A DNA stretch of 64,000 bases. Source: CAZVRZ01 sp964629965 (lineage in GTDB: Bacteria > Chloroflexota > Anaerolineae > Anaerolineales > UBA4823). The notes under the pieces are model-generated. The model made no database searches. It was not told where the DNA came from and saw nothing but the letters and a program-made list of their open reading frames with translations. Location of the stretch: assembly GCA_964629965.1 (NCBI GenBank), contig CAZVRZ010000005.1:1-64000 (forward strand). Direction: 5' to 3'. Shown here in pieces: positions 53,101-59,965 of this stretch. Position numbers and translations under genes: made by a program. Within the stretch, counting starts at the first letter, position 1; each line of letters begins with the position of its first letter.

Positions 53101-53997
53101 ATGACAAACCTATTTGATGCTTATTACTATGAATGCGGCTGCGGCGGACCTTACGAGCGAAATGAGGCTTTCCTCCAACTGTTCGATCATTTCGCAGGGC
53201 GAATTGCCAGCGATATTGCTCCGCAGGAAGTCTTAGATGCCGGTTGCGCCATGGGGTATTTGGTTGACCAGCTAAGAAAGCGTGGCATTTCTGCCTGGGG
53301 AGTAGATATTTCTGAGTATGCCATCCAGCACGTTCCACCTGACATCCGCGAATATTGCTGGGCCGATTCGATAACGGTTCCTTTCTCCAGGCGGTATGAC
53401 TTGATTGTATCGATTGAAGTCGTCGAACACATGTCGCCGTGTGAGGCCGAGCTTGCAATCGCAAACTTTTGCCAGCATAGTGACGATATTCTTTTCTCAT
53501 CCACACCTTTTGACTACAAAGAAGTTTCCCATTTCAATGTTCAATCTCCCGATGTGTGGGCAGAAATGTTCGCCCGCCATGGGTTCTATCGCGATGTTGA
53601 TTTCGATGCTACGTTTATCACTCCCTGGGCTGTTCGCTACCGGCGAAGTGACGAACCTATGCACCGTATCGCGAAAAATTATGAGCGCCGCCACTGGCAG
53701 ATTGTCAAGGAGAATTTTGATTTGCGCTCTTTGTCGCTAGAGATGCGTCAGCAGCTTGCCGAGAATGATCTTAAGCTCAAGCAGCAGGAGAATGCTTCGC
53801 TCCAGCCGGTCGATCAAGCAGAACAAACTCAAGAGATGGTCACACTATTGCAGGAGCAGCTCAACCAGAAAGACTCGCAGTTGCGGGAAATCCAGTCCCA
53901 GCTTTTTGAGCTAAAGAAGGCGCAATCTGGGAAAGCCTGGCGGTTGGTGACCTGGCTGCGAAATTTACGCTCGAAGTTTATTCCTCCAGGTGGCTAA
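53101..53997 (+). CDS. SAM methyltransferase with C-terminal coiled coil
   Basis: A 298-residue protein. The class I core has EVLDAGCAMGYLVDQL (about residue 43), GVDISEYAIQHVP and SIEVVEHMSP. From about residue 215 a charged coiled coil begins (LAENDLKLKQQEN, EMVTLLQEQLNQKDSQLREI) and ends in GKAWRLVTWLRNLRSKF, a basic W-R-L tail like that of the GT4 at 57278. ATG 53101 has GGAG upstream; 53098 and 53068 are other ATGs. The layout recalls WbdD, whose methyltransferase and coiled coil cap O9a chains before Wzt export; here an exporter follows within 1.2 kb. Confidence 0.83.
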   Translation: MTNLFDAYYYECGCGGPYERNEAFLQLFDHFAGRIASDIAPQEVLDAGCAMGYLVDQLRKRGISAWGVDISEYAIQHVPPDIREYCWADSITVPFSRRYDLIVSIEVVEHMSPCEAELAIANFCQHSDDILFSSTPFDYKEVSHFNVQSPDVWAEMFARHGFYRDVDFDATFITPWAVRYRRSDEPMHRIAKNYERRHWQIVKENFDLRSLSLEMRQQLAENDLKLKQQENASLQPVDQAEQTQEMVTLLQEQLNQKDSQLREIQSQLFELKKAQSGKAWRLVTWLRNLRSKFIPPGG

Positions 53998-54020
53998 CCA
54001 GGCGCCCTTTAGAATCAGAA

Positions 54021-55181
54021 TTGGATAATGGCGAATTGAAGAAATTAAGAGTACTATCGATTTTTGGCACTCGACCAGAAGCGGTCAAGATGGCGCCTGT
54101 GGTTCATCGCCTGGCTCGGATGCCGGAGGTGGAAAGCCTGGTTTGTGTGACGGCCCAACATCGCCAGATGCTGGACCAGGTTTTGAACCTGTTTGATATC
54201 CAACCGGATGTTGATCTTAACCTGATGGCGCCTAACCAGACATTAGCTGGTCTAACCGCCGCTATCTTCACCCACCTCGACCCGGTTTTTGAAAACCTTC
54301 AACCGGACTGGATCCTGGTGCAAGGCGATACGACGACCGTGATGGCCTCTGCAATAGCGGCATACTACCGGAAGATACGCATTGGTCATGTCGAAGCGGG
54401 ATTGCGCACCGGAGATAAATGGCAGCCTTTCCCCGAAGAGATCAACCGTCGAGTCGCCGGGGTGGTGGCTGACTTGCACTTTGCCCCCACCGAGTGGGCC
54501 CGTGAGAATTTGCTGCGAGAAGGAACGCTCGATCAAAACATAGTGGTCACCGGGAATCCGGTGATCGATGCTCTGCACCTGGTTGCTAGGCAGCCGCAAC
54601 CTGTAGAAACACGCGAGCTATTTCAAAAAATCGGGCTGGCTGCATCTGCTTGTCCAGGCGAACCGCGCTTGATCCTGGTAACGGCGCATCGCAGGGAGAA
54701 TTTCGGCCAACCCTTGGAGAATATTTGCGCCGCGCTCCGCACGATCGCTGAAACATATGGCGACCAGGTGCGCCTCCTTTGGCCGGTTCACCTAAACCCC
54801 AATGTGCAGCGCCCTGCTTATCAATTATTAGGAGATGTTCCCAATATCCTGCTAACCGCGCCTTTAGACTATTTGCCCTTGGTCCATGTGCTCAAACGTT
54901 CCACGCTGGTCTTGACCGATTCGGGTGGGTTGCAAGAAGAAGCACCCGGCCTGGGAGTTCCGGTGCTAGTGATGCGTTCGGTCACTGAGCGCCCCGAAGG
55001 TGTTCAGGCAGGTACGGTGCGCCTGGTGGGAACCGACGAAGCCACGATCGTTTCGGAAACCAGGCGCTTGCTCGATGATCCTGCGGCCTATGAAGCTATG
55101 GCACAGGCAGTGAATCCCTACGGCGATGGTCATGCTGCCGAGCGTATTGTGGACGCTCTGCTGCGCAGCCATCATCCTTAA
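54021..55181 (+). CDS. wecB: UDP-N-acetylglucosamine 2-epimerase (non-hydrolysing)
   Basis: GT-B-fold epimerase of about 386 residues converting UDP-GlcNAc to UDP-ManNAc. Motifs: VLSIFGTRPEAVKMAPVV, VCVTAQHRQML, LVQGDTTTVMA, IGHVEAGLRTGDKW, PFPEEINRR, VTAHRRENFG, LTDSGGLQEEAPGLGVPVLVMR. No ATG fits: TTG 54021 opens the frame, and TTG 54036 gives the familiar MKKLRVLSIFGTRPEA. It may supply ManNAc for a nonulosonate, or epimerise the L-sugar from the PseB/RmlD-like pair (WbvD/WbjD role). Confident of family. Confidence 0.9.
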   Translation: MDNGELKKLRVLSIFGTRPEAVKMAPVVHRLARMPEVESLVCVTAQHRQMLDQVLNLFDIQPDVDLNLMAPNQTLAGLTAAIFTHLDPVFENLQPDWILVQGDTTTVMASAIAAYYRKIRIGHVEAGLRTGDKWQPFPEEINRRVAGVVADLHFAPTEWARENLLREGTLDQNIVVTGNPVIDALHLVARQPQPVETRELFQKIGLAASACPGEPRLILVTAHRRENFGQPLENICAALRTIAETYGDQVRLLWPVHLNPNVQRPAYQLLGDVPNILLTAPLDYLPLVHVLKRSTLVLTDSGGLQEEAPGLGVPVLVMRSVTERPEGVQAGTVRLVGTDEATIVSETRRLLDDPAAYEAMAQAVNPYGDGHAAERIVDALLRSHHP

Positions 55182-55187
55182 AGAGAA

Positions 55188-56006
55188 ATGATGACTTTTG
55201 ATTACGACTCAACTGTACGACGCCCGCCTGCATTCCAGGAGCTATCGGAACTGTGGCGTTACCGCGACCTGTTGAAGCTGTTAATTATCAACAGCATCAA
55301 AACGCGCTATAAACGCTCGATGTTGGGCATCGTTTGGACGCTGTTGAATCCTTTGCTCAGTACATTGGTTTTGTCAATTGCTTTCTCGCAAATCCTGCGA
55401 TTTGATGTCCTTGATTACCCGATCTATCTATTGATCGGCATCTTGTTTTGGAATTTCTTTGCCCAGACGACAACCCAATCGATGAACACATTGATTTGGG
55501 GCAGCGGTTTGCTTAAGCGCATCTATGTGCCTCGCACGATTTTCGCCGTAGCTGTATTGGGAAATGGGCTGGTTAACCTTGTCCTGGCCTTGATTCCCTT
55601 GAGTTTGATCATGATCGCTTTGAAGCATCCTTTACGGATTTCTATTCTGGCGCTGCCTTTGGTCATTCTATTAATGGCCATGTTCACTTTGGGGATATCC
55701 TTATTCATTTCAACCATTGCAGTTTTCTTTGTGGACGTGGTTGACATGTACAGCGTTTTATTGTCAGCCTGGTTTTACCTGACCCCTATCATTTACCCTA
55801 TCAGTATCATTCCGGAGCGTTTTCTTCCCATTGTGCGGTTAAATCCTATGGTGCCGATGCTCGATCTATTTCGGGGCGTATTATTTGATGGAGTGTTCCC
55901 CACGCCGGCAGCCTGGATCTTCGCTTCTATCCTATCGCTGGTCTCTTTATTGCTCGGATGGTTCGTCTTTACAAAGAGAGTGGATGAGTTTGCATACCGT
56001 ATATAA
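55188..56006 (+). CDS. wzm: ABC-2 polysaccharide exporter permease (Wzm), exporter 2
   Basis: A 272-residue permease with six hydrophobic segments. The N-terminal gate-helix region LWRYRDLLKLLIINSIKTRYKRSMLGIVW and LNPLLSTLVLSIAFSQIL are hallmark Wzm/TagG sequences, with NPMVPMLDLFRGVLFDG near the end. It differs considerably from exporter 1 (13997), so the two systems are not a recent duplication. Starts six bases after wecB. Works with the ATPase encoded at 56026. Confidence 0.9.
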   Translation: MMTFDYDSTVRRPPAFQELSELWRYRDLLKLLIINSIKTRYKRSMLGIVWTLLNPLLSTLVLSIAFSQILRFDVLDYPIYLLIGILFWNFFAQTTTQSMNTLIWGSGLLKRIYVPRTIFAVAVLGNGLVNLVLALIPLSLIMIALKHPLRISILALPLVILLMAMFTLGISLFISTIAVFFVDVVDMYSVLLSAWFYLTPIIYPISIIPERFLPIVRLNPMVPMLDLFRGVLFDGVFPTPAAWIFASILSLVSLLLGWFVFTKRVDEFAYRI

Positions 56007-56025
56007 TCGTTCTGCAAAAACCGAC

Positions 56026-57258
56026 ATGAAACCGGTGCTTCAACTGGAAAATGTTTCGGTAAGCTACCGCATGCCGCAAGAGCGTATTTCCTCTTTCAAG
56101 GAATATGCCATTCGCTGGTTAAAGGGCCAGATCAAGTATCAAGAATTTTTGGCTCTGAGCAATGTCAGCCTGGAAGTGGAGCAGGGCGAAGTTTTCGGTA
56201 TCATTGGGCCGAATGGCGCTGGCAAGAGTACCTTGCTCAAGGTGGTGGCTCGTGTCCTTCGTCCTACCCAAGGCGCGGTGCGAATTCGCGGGCATTTGGC
56301 CCCTCTGTTGGAGTTGGGAGCTGGCTTTGACCCGGAATTGACCGGGCGCGAGAATGTCTATCTGAACAGCGCTATTTTGGGTTTTTCCAAGCGAAATATT
56401 GACCGCCGGATCGATCGAATTGTTGAGTTCGCGGGTTTAAGTGAGTTTATTGACGCCCCGTTGCGGACTTATTCAACTGGCATGGTGGCTCGCCTGGGCT
56501 TTTCAGTGGCTACGGACAGCCGCCCGGATATTTTGATTGTGGATGAAATCCTGAGTGTGGGCGACGCTGAATTTCAAACTCGCTCGTTCGAACGTATCCA
56601 GAGCTTTCAGGCCGAGGGTACCACGATCTTCTTGGTTTCCCACAGCCTGGATCGTGTTCAAGATATGTGTTCGCGGGCAATGTGGCTGGATCACGGCAAG
56701 GTGGTCGCCACAGGTTCGGCTGGCGCGATCGTCAACCAATACCTGGGACGGGTGATGTCTGAAGAAGAGGATAGGCTGTCGCAAGAGGTTAGCGATGAAC
56801 CTGTTCAGAGATGGGGCAGTCGTAAAATCGAGATCGTTACTGCCCGCCTCAGAGATGGCAATGGCATTGATAAGGCAGTTTTTCAAACGGGAGATCGCTT
56901 GGTTCTGGAGATGGATTATATTGCGCACGAACCCATTCTTGCGCCTATTTTTGGTGTCGCCGTTCATCGCCAGGATGGCATTCATCTCACCGGTCCAAAC
57001 ACCAGGTTAGCGGGCCTGGAATTGCCAGAACTGAGGGGCAATGGCACCATCACCTACACCGTTCCCCATATTACGTTGCTGGATGGTTTATATCATTTTT
57101 CCCTGGCTGTCGTGAATCAGAATGATACCGAAATATATGATTACCACGATCGCACTGTGTCATTCCGAGTGGATAACCGTTCGGCAGAAAGCCACGAACA
57201 ATATGGTATGGTCACGTTGAATGGCCAGTGGAGCCATCGAGTGGCAGCCGGTGAGTAA
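56026..57258 (+). CDS. wzt: ABC polysaccharide exporter ATPase (Wzt) with C-terminal carbohydrate-type domain, exporter 2
   Basis: A 410-residue ATPase. Walker A GPNGAGKST lies at residues 61-69, the signature segment is RTYSTGMVARLGFSVATD and Walker B is DILIVDEIL. Residues from about 265 make a Wzt-type beta domain (RKIEIVTARLRDGNG, GVAVHRQDGIHLTGPNT, FSLAVVNQNDTEIYDYHD), the part that in known Wzt proteins binds the capped glycan end. ATG 56026 gives a natural start; ATG 55984, overlapping wzm and preceded by GAGAG, is a real alternative. Domain similarity with exporter 1 is loose, so cargo specificity probably differs. Confidence 0.9.
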   Translation: MKPVLQLENVSVSYRMPQERISSFKEYAIRWLKGQIKYQEFLALSNVSLEVEQGEVFGIIGPNGAGKSTLLKVVARVLRPTQGAVRIRGHLAPLLELGAGFDPELTGRENVYLNSAILGFSKRNIDRRIDRIVEFAGLSEFIDAPLRTYSTGMVARLGFSVATDSRPDILIVDEILSVGDAEFQTRSFERIQSFQAEGTTIFLVSHSLDRVQDMCSRAMWLDHGKVVATGSAGAIVNQYLGRVMSEEEDRLSQEVSDEPVQRWGSRKIEIVTARLRDGNGIDKAVFQTGDRLVLEMDYIAHEPILAPIFGVAVHRQDGIHLTGPNTRLAGLELPELRGNGTITYTVPHITLLDGLYHFSLAVVNQNDTEIYDYHDRTVSFRVDNRSAESHEQYGMVTLNGQWSHRVAAGE

Positions 57259-57277
57259 ATTGGATAAGGCGGAAAAT

Positions 57278-58666
57278 ATGTCTGTCCCGATCAAAACGGT
57301 GGTGGGTTATACAGCAGACCCATGGGAGAGCGCCTTAGCTGTGTTGCGCCTGGCTCATCCACTAAAACTGGCGGGGATTGAGCTGCTTCAAGGAAATCAA
57401 GGCGATCAGGTCTCGCCGGAACTTGTTTCTCAGGCCGACCTGGTGGTTATTCAACGCGACTTCCCACGTTTTACAGCGGCTTACGATGAGATTTTGCACA
57501 GGGCGCGCGCTGAGAAAAAGCCATTGGTTTATGAGATTGACGATCTGCTTGTTGCAGTTTCTGATGCACATCCCAATTATCGTGCTTATTGGGATGTGCT
57601 GCTTCCGATCTTGCGCACCATGATCCAGGCCGATCTTGTCACGGTCAGCACGCCGGAGATGGCTGCCAGGCTGAGCTTTCTGAATCCGAATATTTTGATC
57701 CTTCCCAACTACTTAGATGACTCACTATGGTCTTTCCGCGATGTTGCCCTGAGAGAGACCGGGCCAGTGGTTGTAAGTTACATGGGGGGCCAAACACACC
57801 GTGAGGACCTTGAGGAGATTGAAAAGGTACTTGTAAAAATCTCTACCGAGTATGCAGATAGCCTATTGCTGCGCTTTGTGGGAGCAAAGCCGCCGGATAG
57901 TTTGATTGCTTTGCCAAACGTGGATTGGGTATCCTGCGATATTTTGGATTATCAATCCTTTGCTCATTATTTTTCAAGCCTACCGGCAGATATCTACATT
58001 GCGCCGCTGCGCGATACTGCCTTTAATCGCTGCAAGAGCAGTATAAAATTTCTGGAATACAGTGTTCAGGGTGTCCCCGGTATATATAGTCGTACCTCGC
58101 CTTACCAGCAGGTGGTTATTCACGGCGAGAATGGCTTGTTGGCCTCTTCGGCAGTCGAGTGGGAAAATGCTTTGCGTTTATTGATACAAACGCCGGAGAA
58201 GCGCTTTGAGATGGGAAGAAAAGCGCAGCAGACGGTAAAGCAAGATTGGCTTTTATCTTCTAATTATGCGAAGTGGTTGGCAGGATATCAGCAGGCAAGA
58301 GAGGCGGCGCACTCGCGCCCCCAAGCTTACCCGGATAGCCTGGAGATGCTCCTGGATATCGCACACACTACGGAAACTTACCTGGATAACGCTGAACAGG
58401 CTAACGTCCGTTTGACCCAACTAGAGCAGGCAGGAAAATTGCAAATCCAAGAACAGCAGCGTCAAATTCAAGAGCAGCAGTACCAGCTTGGTGAACAAGG
58501 GAAACGTATCCAGGAACATCAGCGTCAAATTGAAGAACAGGCGCAGCTCATCGAACATTGGAGCCGGGAATATTCAATTTCCCACAACCAATTACAGGAT
58601 ATCTATCACAGCCGTAGTTGGCGTCTGATGAAAGTTTTCCATAAAGTACGAAACATTTTCAAATAA
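57278..58666 (+). CDS. Glycosyltransferase family 4-like with heptad-repeat coiled coil
   Basis: About 462 residues. The GT-B core has VVGYTADPWESALAVLRLAHP, VVIQRDFPRF, LVYEIDDLLVAV, VSTPEMAARL and SSIKFLEYSVQGVPGIYS, a pattern of GT4-like enzymes of multi-glycosyltransferase loci. From about residue 385 five near-perfect heptads rich in Gln and Glu form a coiled coil, followed by SRSWRLMKVFHKVRNIF. That tail resembles the end of the methyltransferase at 53101, so the two may associate. ATG 57278 follows AAGGCGGA; GTG 57251 and the 57221 frame start are weaker. Confidence 0.8.
   Translation: MSVPIKTVVGYTADPWESALAVLRLAHPLKLAGIELLQGNQGDQVSPELVSQADLVVIQRDFPRFTAAYDEILHRARAEKKPLVYEIDDLLVAVSDAHPNYRAYWDVLLPILRTMIQADLVTVSTPEMAARLSFLNPNILILPNYLDDSLWSFRDVALRETGPVVVSYMGGQTHREDLEEIEKVLVKISTEYADSLLLRFVGAKPPDSLIALPNVDWVSCDILDYQSFAHYFSSLPADIYIAPLRDTAFNRCKSSIKFLEYSVQGVPGIYSRTSPYQQVVIHGENGLLASSAVEWENALRLLIQTPEKRFEMGRKAQQTVKQDWLLSSNYAKWLAGYQQAREAAHSRPQAYPDSLEMLLDIAHTTETYLDNAEQANVRLTQLEQAGKLQIQEQQRQIQEQQYQLGEQGKRIQEHQRQIEEQAQLIEHWSREYSISHNQLQDIYHSRSWRLMKVFHKVRNIFK
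58442..58546 (+). repeat. Five 21-nt in-frame repeats encoding heptads
   Basis: Tandem units of 21 bases starting with CAAATCCAAGAACAGCAGCG. Units 1, 2 and 5 are closest, and 3 and 4 more diverged. Each encodes one heptad of the pattern QIQEQQR/Y, in the coiled coil of the GT4-like protein. Unit number could vary by slippage and change coiled-coil length by one heptad at a time. Confidence 0.75.
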
Positions 58667-58690
58667 CGCTTTATTTAGGAAGGTATCGTG

Positions 58691-59938
58691 ATGAGTCTAT
58701 ATGATATTTTGGCTTGCCCAACTTGCAAGGTTCACCTGGAACGTTTTCAGAGCAGCCTAAACTGTCCGCAATGTGGTATGAAGTATCCCATAGTTAATGG
58801 TGTGCCGGCGATTTTTCCTGATGGCTCTGTCCCGGAAATAGACCACGAGGCAGAGTTAGCGGTTCGTGATGAATATATGCCTTGGGTTAACAGGGTGATC
58901 CTGCAGTCTCTCTTGGATGACCAGATTGTTCTAGATGTAGGCTCTGGTAATATGGCGTTGGATGATCCATGCATCATCCGTATGGATGTCAAGTTGAGTC
59001 CGCACGTGGATTTAGTAGCAGATATTCATGCCCTACCCTTTTTACCGGCCAGCATCGATTATATTTTCTCGCTAGCCGTATTTGAACATCTTCACAATCC
59101 ATTTCAAGCCGCGCAATCGGTTTACGAAACATTGAAAGACGGCGGGTACATTTATCATGAATGCAACTTCGTGTATGCTTACCACGGCTATCCCCATCAT
59201 TATTTCAATGCTTCATTACAAGGCATGGAACAAATTTTCTCTCAATTCACCCATTTGAGAAAAGGGGTGGCCACCTATCAAATGCCATCTTTCGCCTTGG
59301 ATACATTGATCCGCACTTATTTAAATAAATCTCATGCCAACGAATTTCCTCACGGGAAACCTTTCGTTGAATCCTTGAGAAAAATCGTTGAACAAGATTT
59401 GATGCAGTATGATATTTACTTCTCGGAAGAAGAAGCATTGAATATTGCGGCTGGAACTTATCTTTCCGGTTTTAAACAAACACAACCGGAGGCGACTGTG
59501 GTGCCTGCTGTGATTCGCGATCTTTGGAAGCGAGAAAAAACGCTTCAAGATAAATTTCCGGATGTCAATAATCTGACAAAGATGGAAAATATCCTGGTTT
59601 GGGCCAAAAAGACTGGTCGCTGGGAGTATCCTGAGATCGCAGAATACCTGGATAATTTGCCGCCGTTTAATAAACGCGGTCCGGCTGCACCTTGGGACAG
59701 AACGAAAATACATTCTTACGATCTTCTTGATCCTGCCTTTGGCGCAATCGGTTTTGACCCCAAGAATTCGATGGCAGTTAATGCCCAGGTAGCCTTGCAA
59801 AGATCTGCAGTTCCCACCCAGAACAATTCCAGAAATTCCTCATTACTGGATAGAGGATTGGCCACCTTACGGACGCAAGGCCTGAAAACATTTTTACGAA
59901 AATCATCTGTGTATCTGAAGAAGAAGGTTCTTGGCTAG
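58691..59938 (+). CDS. Zinc-ribbon (Trm112-like) SAM methyltransferase
   Basis: A 415-residue protein. The N-terminal Trm112-like ribbon has LACPTCKVHLERF and LNCPQCGMKYPIVNGVP (four Cys within the first 35 residues). The class I methyltransferase core includes IVLDVGSGNMALDDP, DLVADIHALPFLPASIDY and LAVFEHLHNPFQAA. The long C-terminal part (residues 190-415) is not a family I know. AGGAAGG lies seven bases before ATG 58691; a GTG at 58688 is adjacent. It sits between the coiled-coil GT4 and the GT2-GT4 fusion, so a glycan-methylating role fits. Substrate unknown. Confidence 0.8.
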   Translation: MSLYDILACPTCKVHLERFQSSLNCPQCGMKYPIVNGVPAIFPDGSVPEIDHEAELAVRDEYMPWVNRVILQSLLDDQIVLDVGSGNMALDDPCIIRMDVKLSPHVDLVADIHALPFLPASIDYIFSLAVFEHLHNPFQAAQSVYETLKDGGYIYHECNFVYAYHGYPHHYFNASLQGMEQIFSQFTHLRKGVATYQMPSFALDTLIRTYLNKSHANEFPHGKPFVESLRKIVEQDLMQYDIYFSEEEALNIAAGTYLSGFKQTQPEATVVPAVIRDLWKREKTLQDKFPDVNNLTKMENILVWAKKTGRWEYPEIAEYLDNLPPFNKRGPAAPWDRTKIHSYDLLDPAFGAIGFDPKNSMAVNAQVALQRSAVPTQNNSRNSSLLDRGLATLRTQGLKTFLRKSSVYLKKKVLG

Positions 59939-59943
59939 GGGTT

Positions 59944-59965
59944 GCCTATGATTCGCCTATGATTC
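59944..59965 (+). repeat. 11-bp tandem duplication across a start codon
   Basis: GCCTATGATTC occurs twice in direct succession, at 59944-59954 and 59955-59965, and the next two bases (GC) continue the pattern. Each copy holds an ATG; they are 11 bases apart and therefore in different frames. The ATG at 59959 starts the large glycosyltransferase. Confidence 0.85.
59948..59962 (+). other. Four-codon leader ORF (MIRL) overlapping a start codon
   Basis: The first ATG of the duplicated segment reads Met-Ile-Arg-Leu and stops at TGA 59960-59962, overlapping the ATG of the large gene at 59959. AGGGG at 59937-59941 is six bases before this leader ATG but 17 from the large gene's ATG. Ribosomes may initiate here and restart at the overlap. 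That is inference. Confidence 0.4.

Noticed and set aside
56002..56007. TATAAT just after wzm of exporter 2, considered as promoter for wzt
   Set aside because: No -35 at usable distance, and the gap is too short; co-transcription with wzm is simpler.
56503..56985. 160-residue antisense frame under wzt of exporter 2
   Set aside because: Overlaps the conserved Walker B and C-terminal region of Wzt; no independent support.
59321..59800. 159-residue antisense frame under the zinc-ribbon methyltransferase
   Set aside because: No family motif, no start signal, and fully overlapped by a supported gene.
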